From Leptospira noguchii serovar Panama str. CZ214 (GTDB lineage: Bacteria > Spirochaetota > Leptospiria > Leptospirales > Leptospiraceae): DNA of 5,875 nt. Positions 1-5,875 of this stretch are shown here, piece after piece. The notes below the pieces were generated by a model, which saw nothing but the letters and a program-made list of their open reading frames with translations, was not told the origin of the DNA and made no database searches. The position numbers and the translations under genes are program-made. Positions within the stretch are counted from its first letter, which is position 1; every line of letters starts with the position of its first letter. The stretch lies in contig NZ_AKWY02000029.1 of NCBI RefSeq assembly GCF_000306255.2, positions 1-5,875 of the forward strand, in the 5' to 3' direction.

Positions 1-117
1 TACATATTTTTGAGCTGTTGAAATTACAATTTAAAATTTTAATTAAAACGAATAGTAAATTCAAGAACAATAAATGAATTAACGTAATTTAGAGAAACTC
101 AGTTTTCAATATATTAG

Positions 118-137
118 AGTTGTTGAAAAATTAGTAA
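118..137 (+). repeat. Left terminal inverted repeat of the IS5-type element
   Basis: AGTTGTTGAAAAATTAGTAA, pairing with the reverse complement of 1070-1089 at 19 of 20 positions. The transposase stop codon (131-133) lies inside this repeat, so the coding region runs right up to the element's end. A variant of its core (TTGTTGAAAA) recurs after recQ at 3936-3948 and 4021-4033. Confidence 0.85.
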
Positions 138-1029
138 TTAAAACGTTTATTAAAAAATAAATGAAGGTTCCAAAGCCCTGCGGCTAAAACAAAAACGAGA
201 TGTTTAAAGTCTTTTCTAAAACATCTAATGACATCCGATGTAATTCTAAATCTTTTAATATCGGCAAAAGCATTTTATACGAAAATCCTTTTTTTACTAA
301 TTCTTGTATTCTTTGCTTTTTGTGTAGCGGTAAGTTCTCTTTTCTTAGGTTTCTTTTTCGGTTTGATAATATTCACTTTTTTTGATGTCTTTTCAATTCC
401 TTCAAAACCGGAGTCAAGGATACATACCACATCTTTAGGAATCGCAGAAGTAATCATCGTATTCTCCGCAACTTTAAGATCGTGCGTTTTACCAGATATC
501 GTGTTCGATAAGAATAAGATTGCTTTATCTTTATTTGTCAAAATTAAGTTTTTAATCGTATGTCTTTTCTTTTTTCCAGAGTAGAATTTTTTCTGTAAAT
601 CCTTACCTGTTGGGCCTTTTCTGTTCCATCTATGATTACATACTTCAGTTTTTTTAACTTCTTCAACTTTTTTTTGAGATCGGAAATTTCATTTGCGGGA
701 AGAGTATTCATTGAACCAAGTGAAAGAAATAAAACTTCCGCCAAAAGCTTTACCAACTTACAAGCAGTAGTCCTATCCATTTTAAATACCGCTCCCAAGA
801 CGTCGTAGGTCGGATAAGTTTTTAGATAAAAAAGAATAAAAAATAAATTCTCTTCTATATCCTGTAAGATTGATTTTCTACCTTTGGTAAAATTATGTTT
901 TATTTCTTCTTTCAAAGATAAATACGCAAGACCAAATGGAACACAAAGTGTTTTGAATTCTTGATGGGAGACACCAAACAAGGCTTGCGACATTCTAGGA
1001 TTCTTTAAAACTTTTTCTTTCGATATCAT
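131..1029 (-). pseudogene. IS5-superfamily transposase (DDE_Tnp_4 type), frameshifted and with stop at catalytic Glu
   Basis: DDE transposase of the IS5 superfamily, which would cut and join the element's ends. Frame 1 starts at an ATG at 1029 and gives 161 residues. It has the N-terminal helix-turn-helix region with the family-typical YLKTYPTYDVLG and the first catalytic aspartate in YVIIDGTE (codon 628-630). Just after it, near 617-621, the family signature jumps to the -1 frame (GPTGKDLQKKFYSGKKKRHT). That frame carries NTISGKTHD, the second aspartate in CILDSGFEG (codon 413-415), and KKRELTATQK. It meets TAA at 275-277, exactly where the family has the catalytic glutamate (RIFV-E-NAFADIKRFR). 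The same frame then continues past the stop through LAAGLWNLHLFF to a natural TAA at 131-133. Restoring one base and reading the stop as Glu gives a 299-residue protein, a normal length for the family. The frames appear in isolation as ORFs at 544-1029 and 275-541; the TTG-started second ORF is not a separate gene. Confidence 0.88.
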
Positions 1030-1069
1030 TACACATAGAGTTGTATCTTCAGGTATCGGTACAAGAATT

Positions 1070-1089
1070 TTACCAATTTTTCAACAACT
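1070..1089 (-). repeat. Right terminal inverted repeat of the IS5-type element
   Basis: Reads AGTTGTTGAAAAATTGGTAA on the minus strand and matches the left end except for one A/G difference. It sits 40 bases upstream of the transposase ATG, leaving room for a short promoter and leader; no clear ribosome binding site is visible before that ATG. Confidence 0.85.
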
Positions 1090-1134
1090 TTATTATAAAA
1101 AGGTAATAATTCCGAAATTAAAAAAATGTAATTT

Positions 1135-1178
1135 GTAGTAGTTCCTACACACAGGAAACGTGTTTTACTATTTTAACG
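1135..1178 (+). repeat. Longer repeat block, copy 1 (GTAGTTCC core plus TTTACTATTTTAA tail)
   Basis: Begins with GTAGTAGTTCCTACACAC and ends with TTTACTATTTTAACG. The same order of elements (GYAGTAGTTCCYAC, then GGAA, then TGT, then TTTACTATTTTAA) recurs in direct orientation at 1487-1527. The two blocks are an imperfect direct repeat of about 40-44 bases, 350 bases apart, rather than a chance match of the short core alone. Confidence 0.6.
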
Positions 1179-1199
1179 TGAATTCGGTGTAAGAAATCT
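1172..1199 (+). repeat. GTGAGTTCGATGTAAG-type dispersed repeat, copy A
   Basis: Contains AACGTGAATTCGGTGTAAG followed by AAAT. It aligns with copies at 1362-1392 (+), 1791-1814 (minus) and 4812-4839 (+). The consensus core of the four is AACGTGAGTTCGATGTAAG. It directly follows the longer repeat block at 1135-1178. Confidence 0.55.
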
Positions 1200-1228
1200 T
1201 AGGTCAATTTTTTCGTAAAAAAATAGAT

Positions 1229-1244
1229 GTGGGAACTCTCACAA
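1229..1244 (-). repeat. Palindromic TGTGGNAGTTCCCACA-type repeat
   Basis: Reads TGTGAGAGTTCCCACA on the minus strand. Its outer TGTG and CACA arms are complementary, so the unit is an imperfect palindrome about a GAGTTCC core. It is in the opposite orientation to the copies at 1135, 1401, 1440 and 1487. Another minus-strand copy with weaker arms (ATAGTAGTTCCCGCAA) lies at 1274-1289. Confidence 0.6.
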
Positions 1245-1361
1245 ATCGTGAATTTGCAATTAAACTTTGAAAATTGCGGGAACTACTATAAAAGAATCAT
1301 CATCTATCAGATTTTTGCACAAAACCGCTGTTTTGCGGCTATTATCAAAATTTAAATCCCA

Positions 1362-1392
1362 TTGTAAGGTGAGTTCGGCGCGAGTAAAAAAT
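1362..1392 (+). repeat. GTGAGTTCGATGTAAG-type dispersed repeat, copy B (divergent)
   Basis: Contains AAGGTGAGTTCGGCGCGAG followed by an A-rich tail. GTGAGTTCG is exact, the right half has drifted (GGCGCGAG for GATGTAAG), and the AAAAAT tail is kept. It lies just left of the palindromic repeat pair at 1401-1464. Confidence 0.45.
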
Positions 1393-1400
1393 TTCTAAAA

Positions 1401-1464
1401 GTGTGAGTTCCCACATCATTTTACAGACAAACCTAAGTTTGTGGTAGTTCCCCAATTGTTTTAC
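1401..1464 (+). repeat. Two tandem-oriented copies of the GTAGTTCCCAC repeat with TTTTAC tails
   Basis: Copy one is GTGTGAGTTCCCACATC followed by ATTTTAC (1401-1424); copy two is TGTGGTAGTTCCCCAATTG followed by TTTTAC (1440-1464). The spacing of 39 bases to the second copy and then 47 bases to the copy at 1487 is irregular. The DNA between copies is unrelated in sequence, AT-rich and short. Confidence 0.6.
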
Positions 1465-1486
1465 AAGAAAACTTTTTGATAAAATC

Positions 1487-1527
1487 GCAGTAGTTCCCAC
1501 GGAAGCTGTCGCTTTACTATTTTAAGG
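1487..1527 (+). repeat. Longer repeat block, copy 2 (GTAGTTCCCAC core plus TTTACTATTTTAA tail)
   Basis: GCAGTAGTTCCCACGGAAG followed by TGT and TTTACTATTTTAAGG, matching the block at 1135-1178 over its whole length with small differences and a short gap after the CCCAC. After TTTACTATTTTAA the sequences part: copy 1 continues into a GTGAATTCGG repeat, copy 2 does not. Confidence 0.6.
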
Positions 1528-1580
1528 ATTGAGTAGTAACATTTCTTATTATTTTCACTTGAGTAACTTGAAAGGGATCG

Positions 1581-1814
1581 ATGCGAGGAAGCTCAGCAGA
1601 GTGGCTCTCTCAAACTCAGTGTCTCGCTTCTATAGTCGCTCGACAGATCGCGTTGAACTCAGTAGAACTCTCTCTATGGATCCGTTCTAAATTAAAACTT
1701 AAGTTGAAATATCGTATTAAATTTCCTGCATGCAATTTATTGACTAGAGCTGAGAGTCCAGCCCGACTGCCTGTGGAAGTTCGCCCAGATTTTCTTACAT
1801 CGAACTCACGTTAA
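1581..1814 (+). CDS. Doubtful 77-residue hypothetical ORF within repeat-like DNA
   Basis: ATG-started ORF of 77 residues (MRGSSAEWLSQTQCLASIV... to TSNSR). I do not recognise a domain, signal peptide or membrane segment. Its composition (many Ser, Leu and Arg, with a KLKLKLK run) does not look like a folded protein. The DNA is richer in G+C than its surroundings, and the 3' end coincides with a dispersed intergenic repeat on the opposite strand. An AAAGGGATCG stretch lies about 7-12 bases before the ATG and could pass as a weak ribosome binding site. More likely a repeat that happens to be open than a gene. Confidence 0.15.
   Translation: MRGSSAEWLSQTQCLASIVARQIALNSVELSLWIRSKLKLKLKYRIKFPACNLLTRAESPARLPVEVRPDFLTSNSR
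1791..1814 (-). repeat. GTGAGTTCGATGTAAG-type dispersed repeat, copy C
   Basis: On the minus strand this reads TTAACGTGAGTTCGATGTAA followed by GAAA, the copy closest to the consensus. It overlaps the end of the weak 1581-1814 ORF, so the last residues of that ORF (TSNSR) are simply translated repeat. Confidence 0.6.
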
Positions 1815-1967
1815 TTTAAGAGTATTTGAATTTCCTTTAAGTTTCTAGCTCATGCACGAGTTTCCACATTTAGGAACTTAAAATAAAATTTACACGATAC
1901 CAGAATTTTTAAAGTTTCTTTTAAAAAGAGACTGACTTTAGGACAAAATTTTATATTTATAGTTTAA

Positions 1968-1996
1968 TTGAAAGTAATCAAACAATCGAATATTTA
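1968..1996 (+). promoter_or_regulatory. Weak candidate recQ promoter
   Basis: TTGAAA (1968-1973) is followed after 17 bases by TATTTA (1991-1996). The -35 match is good, the -10 match poor (three of six), and the spacing ideal. If used, the leader before the recQ ATG would be only about 10 bases, fitting the absence of a Shine-Dalgarno sequence. The whole stretch is AT-rich, so chance matches are expected. Confidence 0.2.
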
Positions 1997-2010
1997 CGAC
2001 TCCAGATCCA

Positions 2011-3885
2011 ATGAATTCAGAACAAAACCAAAATATTCAAAATTTAGAATATATTCTCAAAAAAAAATGGGGATTATCCAAGTTTAGATCCGGACAAAAA
2101 GAGGCGATCGAATCCTTAATTGCTGGAAAAGATACATTAGCTATCCTTCCAACGGGAGGAGGAAAATCTCTCATATATCAATTTCCGGCAATTTTAGATG
2201 AAACCTCATTGACGCTTGTAATTTCTCCTTTGATCGCATTGATGAAAGATCAGGTAGATTCGCTCAAGGCAAAAGGAATCGCGGCGGAATATTGTAACTC
2301 TACTCAGGACGATTTAGAACAACTAAGAATTTTAAGCAGAGCCGCTACTGGAAAAATCCGAATTTTATATCTTTCACCCGAAAAGGCGCTTGGAAGACAG
2401 GTGTTTGAAATTCTTTCGAAATTTCCTTTGGCAAGAATTGCTGTAGATGAAGCGCATTGTGTGTCTCAATGGGGGCACGATTTTAGACCCGAATATAGAA
2501 AGTTATACGAACTAAGGGACAAATATCCAAAATCGATACCTATAATCGCGTTAACCGCCACTGCTACGTCCAAGGTCATCAAGGACATATCGGATTCGTT
2601 AGGACTCAACAATCCAACACTGATCAAAGGAAGTTTTTATAGAGAAAATCTTAGATTTTCGGTTCGTTTTCCTCAAAACGAAATTTCAAGAGAAAATGAA
2701 CTTTTAAAACTTTTGATCCAAGGAAACTTTCAAAAAATCTCAAGTGGAAGAGCGATCGTCTACTGTGCAACTAGACAAAAAGTGGAAATGGTTTATGGTT
2801 TTCTAAAGAAGAATGGATTCAAAGTAGGCAAATATCACGCAGGAAGAACCGATTCTAGTAGGGAGAGAACACAGGATGGATATAACAACGGAAAGACGAA
2901 TGTTTTAGTGGCGACTAACGCGTTTGGAATGGGATTGGATAAACCAGACGTTCGTTTAGTAGTTCATTATCAGATACCTGCATCTTTGGAAAGTTATTAT
3001 CAAGAAGCGGGTAGGGCTGGAAGGGACGGAAAATCGTCCGATTGCGTTCTTTTTTATCATCCTTCCGATCTTGTAACACAAGGTTTTATAATAGGAAAAG
3101 AAAACAATCGAAAAGGAGGAGAAACGTTACTCTCTCATTTAAAAGAATATTCCATTTCTAACAAATGCAGACAACAAACACTTTGTTCTTATTTTGACGA
3201 AGAGGTATTGCCATGTAAAACCTGTGACATCTGTTTAGCAAAAGAATCTGCAGAATCTTTTTTTGCAGACGAAAGAGATCAGTTTTTGGAAAGAGAAAAA
3301 AACAAACGATTAAAACAAGAAGTAAGGGAAAGATATGATTTCTCAAAGGAAGAATTAAGAACGATTGAAAAAGTATTAGAACAAATTCCAGGTAAGTTTG
3401 GTAAAAGAATGATTGTAGGAGTCTTGCGTGGTTCTAGATCCAACGAAATTCTGAGAAAAAAATTGGATCGTTTAGTCGAATACGGTTCTTTACGTTCCAT
3501 TGCGGAAGAAGCGATTCTGAAAATCTTGGACGAATGGATTTCAGAAAAAAAAGTAAAAATCGTAGGGGATAAATATCCTAAATTAATCCTTTCTTCCACG
3601 GTGATTCCAAAGGTTCCCCGTAAGAAAAAAAGTTTGGATGCAGAAAACGAAAAAAAAGCGATCCCTGCCAAAAACTTGATTCAAGAATTAAAAAATTTTC
3701 GAGATAGAGAAGCCAGAAGAAGAAAATGGAAAAAGTTTATGGTGCTTCAAAATCCTGTCATTGTTCAAATTGCAAAGGTAATGCCGGAGACTCCGGAAGA
3801 ATTGTCTTCTGTAAAAGGAATGGGTGTTGCTAAGGTAGAAAAATTTGGCAATGATATTTTAAGAATATTAGAAAAATGGAAATAA
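2011..3885 (+). CDS. recQ: ATP-dependent DNA helicase RecQ
   Basis: RecQ-family superfamily 2 helicase, 624 residues, close to the usual bacterial length of about 600. It unwinds DNA 3' to 5' and acts in recombination and repair of stalled forks in the cytoplasm. Motifs run in order: motif 0 around FRSGQKEAI (residues 25-33); Walker A LPTGGGKS (46-53); DEAH (146-149), followed by the RecQ aromatic-rich loop [14 protein letters not shown] (152-165); TATAT (182-186); motif [11 protein letters not shown] (249-257); motif [16 protein letters not shown] (301-315); and motif [12 protein letters not shown] (331-340). A zinc site is formed by C386, C402, C405 and C408. An RQC winged helix follows (about 440-530, with [13 protein letters not shown]), then a C-terminal HRDC domain (about 555-622, with [13 protein letters not shown]). 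The ATG is taken because the N-terminus aligns with short bacterial RecQ starts; no Shine-Dalgarno sequence precedes it. No partner gene is adjacent and nothing is broken. Confidence 0.96.
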   Translation: MNSEQNQNIQNLEYILKKKWGLSKFRSGQKEAIESLIAGKDTLAILPTGGGKSLIYQFPAILDETSLTLVISPLIALMKDQVDSLKAKGIAAEYCNSTQDDLEQLRILSRAATGKIRILYLSPEKALGRQVFEILSKFPLARIAVDEAHCVSQWGHDFRPEYRKLYELRDKYPKSIPIIALTATATSKVIKDISDSLGLNNPTLIKGSFYRENLRFSVRFPQNEISRENELLKLLIQGNFQKISSGRAIVYCATRQKVEMVYGFLKKNGFKVGKYHAGRTDSSRERTQDGYNNGKTNVLVATNAFGMGLDKPDVRLVVHYQIPASLESYYQEAGRAGRDGKSSDCVLFYHPSDLVTQGFIIGKENNRKGGETLLSHLKEYSISNKCRQQTLCSYFDEEVLPCKTCDICLAKESAESFFADERDQFLEREKNKRLKQEVRERYDFSKEELRTIEKVLEQIPGKFGKRMIVGVLRGSRSNEILRKKLDRLVEYGSLRSIAEEAILKILDEWISEKKVKIVGDKYPKLILSSTVIPKVPRKKKSLDAENEKKAIPAKNLIQELKNFRDREARRRKWKKFMVLQNPVIVQIAKVMPETPEELSSVKGMGVAKVEKFGNDILRILEKWK

Positions 3886-3925
3886 TAGACAGGATCTTTG
3901 TGGGCGGTTTATAATTGGATGATAA

Positions 3926-4129
3926 TTATATAATAGAATTGTTGAAAAATTTCATAATGGGGATTAACAAAAATACTTCAATCGACTGTTCCCATAATAC
4001 AGAAATAGATAGAGAATTCATTTTCAACAATTCGATTCGATATTTTATATGAGAATCCGATTTACTACTCGGACGCATAAATAGAATACTTAGGTTAAAT
4101 TGTTTCAATAATTTGAATGTTTTAGCCAT
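3926..4129 (-). CDS. Doubtful 67-residue hypothetical ORF overlapping the MITE-like repeat
   Basis: ATG-started minus-strand ORF (MAKTFKLLKQFNLSILFMRPSS... to FFNNSII). No domain is recognised. The middle part LSISVLWEQSIEVFLLIPIM is hydrophobic but has charged residues and is not a clear membrane segment. The C-terminal FFNNSII is translated inverted repeat, and the ORF spans the whole candidate element, so conservation as a protein is unlikely. A weak AGAG lies just before the ATG. It would be convergent with recQ. Confidence 0.15.
   Translation of the reverse strand: MAKTFKLLKQFNLSILFMRPSSKSDSHIKYRIELLKMNSLSISVLWEQSIEVFLLIPIMKFFNNSII
3936..4033. mobile_element. Possible 98-bp non-autonomous element (MITE-like) with IS5-type ends
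   Basis: Bounded by a perfect 13-base inverted repeat, GAATTGTTGAAAA at 3936-3948 and its reverse complement at 4021-4033. The inner core TTGTTGAAAA is the same as in the ends of the insertion sequence at 118-1089. The 72-base interior encodes nothing of its own and does not resemble the transposase gene as far as I can see. No clear target duplication is visible at the edges. It could be a miniature element mobilised in trans by a related transposase, an old remnant, or an unrelated inverted repeat with an AT-rich match. It starts 51 bases after the recQ stop. Confidence 0.45.
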
Positions 4130-4139
4130 GCTCTAAAAT

Positions 4140-4607
4140 GTCGCAAATCCCGCTATTTTTTCCCAAAATTCGACCGTTAATAACTTAGTATCATGTTTAT
4201 GCGTTCGAGCAGTATAACATTTTATATAAAAATATCATAATATTATAAGCACAGTTGGGATCCAAATTTTGGACATATAGTTCTGAGTAGAATTTTTATT
4301 TTAAGTGGAATTTTAAATAAAATCTAAAAAGAATTATCGTTCAAATAAATTTTTAAATAAAATTCTCGCTTGGGGAACCAGCACAAAAGATGAAAATACT
4401 ATTTTATAAATTCCTTTAGGAATTGGACTTTTGTAAAATTGAAAGAAGACAAATTACTAACAAATGAATTTTTCTTTGTAAACGTATTTTAGAATATTGA
4501 GTTTTTTAAATTTAAAATTCTACAAAAGCCATCTCAAAAATATCTTAGAAGAATCGGATCGGTATTTCAAGCAAAGATAAAGTATTTTTGAAATGACTTT
4601 TAATCGA
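4140..4607. other. AT-rich stretch without a gene
   Basis: No ORF of note on either strand. It holds a few short symmetric sequences: TCCAAATTTTGGA at 4261-4273 (6-base arms around one base) and AATTCC-TTTA-GGAATT at 4409-4424. It also has a 14-base AT-only direct repeat at 4311 and 4351, and a degenerate minus-strand copy of the GTTCCCAC repeat at about 4367-4384. None of these is tied to a downstream gene. Confidence 0.6.
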
Positions 4608-4744
4608 TTATTAGGGCGTGCCTCTGCGTTCAAATTTCTCGAAAAAAAATGTTTTCTGATTTTAACGCAGAGTCGCGTGTTTACGGGCTCGCGGATTCCC
4701 GCTCGTTCTCTACAAGAACGCTTCGCGCCCTCCAACCCGCTCAC
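4520..4744 (-). CDS. Doubtful 74-residue hypothetical ORF across the GC-richer island
   Basis: GTG-started minus-strand ORF (MSGLEGAKRSCRERAGIREPVNTRLC... to FLRWLL). No domain is recognised. The Arg-rich first half comes from the GC-richer island and the Lys/Leu-rich second half from AT-rich flanking DNA, an abrupt change expected for chance translation of a repeat. No convincing ribosome binding site is visible. Short proteins of this kind are often annotated in Leptospira genomes, but I see no evidence for expression. Confidence 0.15.
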   Translation of the reverse strand: MSGLEGAKRSCRERAGIREPVNTRLCVKIRKHFFSRNLNAEARPNNRLKVISKILYLCLKYRSDSSKIFLRWLL

Positions 4745-4745
4745 G
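4608..4745. repeat. GC-richer hairpin-containing island, probable dispersed repeat
   Basis: This stretch is much richer in G+C than the DNA on either side and has sharp edges. It contains a perfect 9-base inverted repeat, CTCTGCGTT (4622-4630) with AACGCAGAG (4664-4672), enclosing a smaller GAAAA/TTTTC hairpin. A second hairpin is CGTTCT-CTACA-AGAACG (4704-4720). From memory of Leptospira genomes, similar sequence recurs in intergenic regions and is often annotated as short hypothetical proteins; that cannot be verified here. Confidence 0.5.
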
Positions 4746-4811
4746 CGAAAAATAAAACGATAATTACTGAATTATAGATATGGATTGAAAATAGAATTTA
4801 TGCTAGTTCTG

Positions 4812-4839
4812 AATAACGTTGAGTTCGATATAAGAGAAC
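4812..4839 (+). repeat. GTGAGTTCGATGTAAG-type dispersed repeat, copy D
   Basis: Contains AACGTTGAGTTCGATATAAG followed by AGAAC. It has one extra T compared with the consensus AACGTGAGTTCGATGTAAG and one substitution. It lies on the far side of recQ from copies A-C and is again followed closely by a GTTCC repeat (4851), as copies A and B are accompanied by one on the left side. Confidence 0.5.
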
Positions 4840-4850
4840 TTTTTCTAAAA

Positions 4851-4972
4851 GTAATAGTTCCTACATTCATTTATGGAAAGAATGGATCCTAATTTTTAGT
4901 TTCTAAAGTCTAAAAAACGGTGGAGTTCCCACATTTTCAAAATCAACTGTAAAACCCGAGTGGTTCCCACAG
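4851..4972 (+). repeat. Three copies of the GTAGTTCCCAC-type repeat in one orientation
   Basis: GTAATAGTTCCTACATTCAT (4851-4870), GGTGGAGTTCCCACATTTTC (4919-4938) and GAGTGGTTCCCACAG (4958-4972). The second and third contain self-complementary GTGG...CCAC arms. Spacing is irregular (68 and 39 bases). The last copy ends about 30 bases before the IS630 transposase stop, so the cluster abuts that element's end. Confidence 0.6.
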
Positions 4973-5003
4973 ATTACTGACATTTGCATAATATATCACC
5001 AAT

Positions 5004-5543
<540 letters not shown>

Positions 5544-5875
5544 TTAACTTTCAGCCAACGACGCTTCTTCCAATTCGAGATCGCTTTTTCATCTCGTTCT
5601 TTAGCTCGTCGAATCGGCTTTTGTACACTAAAACCAATTCTACGTAATATTTTCCATACATGATCCGGATGATAGTGGATACAGAACTTCTTTTCTATTA
5701 ACTTTGCTACACGACGACAAGTCCAAATCGGAGTATCGAAGCCGTGTTTCATTGGACCTTCGATTAACATGCACGTGAGTTCTTCTACTTGCGATTCCGT
5801 CAAGCGAGGAAGTCTACCGGCTCGACCGTTCCAAAGAACAGATTCTTCGCCTCCTTCCTCTACTTGTTTCTCCCA

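Larger units (their letters stand above)
118..1089 (-). mobile_element. Complete but inactivated IS5-superfamily insertion sequence
   Basis: A 972-bp element bounded by 20-bp terminal inverted repeats, AGTTGTTGAAAAATTRGTAA, at 118-137 and (reverse complement) 1070-1089, with a single mismatch between them. The space between is filled by one transposase reading path on the minus strand (1029 down to 131). Length, gene orientation and end structure are those expected for a complete insertion sequence of this type. A short TTA occurs next to each end (114-116 and 1090-1092), but the left copy is one base away from the repeat, so the target duplication is not secure. The transposase is broken twice, so the copy should not move by itself, although its ends could still be recognised by an enzyme from a sister copy. 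Boundaries are quite secure; the exact IS name is not identified. Confidence 0.85.
1090..2010. other. Gene-poor intergenic region rich in dispersed repeats
   Basis: About 920 bases between the insertion sequence and recQ. I find no ORF with recognisable protein motifs. The left half (1135-1530) is dense in copies of a palindromic GTAGTTCCCAC-type repeat and two copies of a GTGAGTTCG-type repeat, each listed separately. The middle (about 1570-1815) is richer in G+C and contains a weak 77-codon ORF. The last 190 bases are AT-rich and must contain the recQ promoter. Confidence 0.7.

Noticed and set aside
11..28. Degenerate IS-end-like sequence (GAGCTGTTGAAATTAC)
   Set aside because: Resembles the IS5-type end but needs a substitution and a two-base gap, and has no partner; chance is likely in AT-rich DNA.
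200..584. Plus-strand ORFs at 200-385 and 228-584
   Set aside because: They lie antisense to the transposase reading path, which has clear family motifs; the hydrophobic Phe/Leu-rich translations are the usual shadow of Lys-rich coding.
1135..1502. CRISPR array
   Set aside because: The repeated units are about 16 bases, variable, found in both orientations and irregularly spaced, and no cas gene is present.
3158..3671. Minus-strand ORFs at 3158-3346 and 3279-3671
   Set aside because: Antisense to the RQC region of recQ, with no motif or ribosome binding site; shadows of the real gene.
3886..3935. recQ transcription terminator
   Set aside because: No GC-containing hairpin followed by T residues; only weak AT symmetry (TAATT/AATTA) is present.
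4309..4366. Direct repeat TTTTAAATAAAAT at 4311 and 4351
   Set aside because: Only A and T residues, in a region made mostly of such runs; not distinguishable from composition.
4704..4720. Hairpin CGTTCT-CTACA-AGAACG as an intrinsic terminator
   Set aside because: No T-run follows on either strand and no gene ends beside it.

Overview
The window is AT-rich, intergenic-heavy DNA whose protein content and repeat style fit a spirochaete of the genus Leptospira, most likely a member of the pathogenic clade. This placement is an inference from base composition, the transposase types, and short dispersed intergenic repeats that I recall as typical of that genus. No rRNA or species-level marker is present. 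The only intact gene is a RecQ-family DNA helicase at 2011-3885 (+). Everything else is mobile-element or repeat material.

Layout. Bases 1-117 are AT-rich with no gene. Bases 118-1089 are a complete but inactivated insertion sequence of the IS5 superfamily (DDE_Tnp_4 type). It has 20-bp terminal inverted repeats, and its transposase on the minus strand is broken by one frame shift and by a stop codon exactly where the catalytic glutamate should be. Bases 1090-2010 have no convincing gene but hold several copies of two dispersed short repeats and a weak ORF. recQ follows. Bases 3886-5003 hold a 98-bp element with inverted ends resembling those of the IS5-type element, an AT-rich stretch, a GC-richer repeat-like island with hairpins (about 4608-4745), and more copies of the same two dispersed repeats. 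From 5004 to the right edge runs an IS630-family transposase on the minus strand. It is split into two overlapping frames at an A8 tract containing the heptamer A_AAA_AAG, and its N-terminus lies beyond the window.

The parts do not form a pathway. recQ appears to stand alone, flanked on both sides by insertion sequences and the same dispersed repeat families. I see no defence system, CRISPR array, tRNA or rRNA. The points most worth follow-up are the palindromic GTAGTTCCCAC repeat family, the possible non-autonomous element after recQ, and the choice between programmed frameshifting and mutation in the IS630 transposase.
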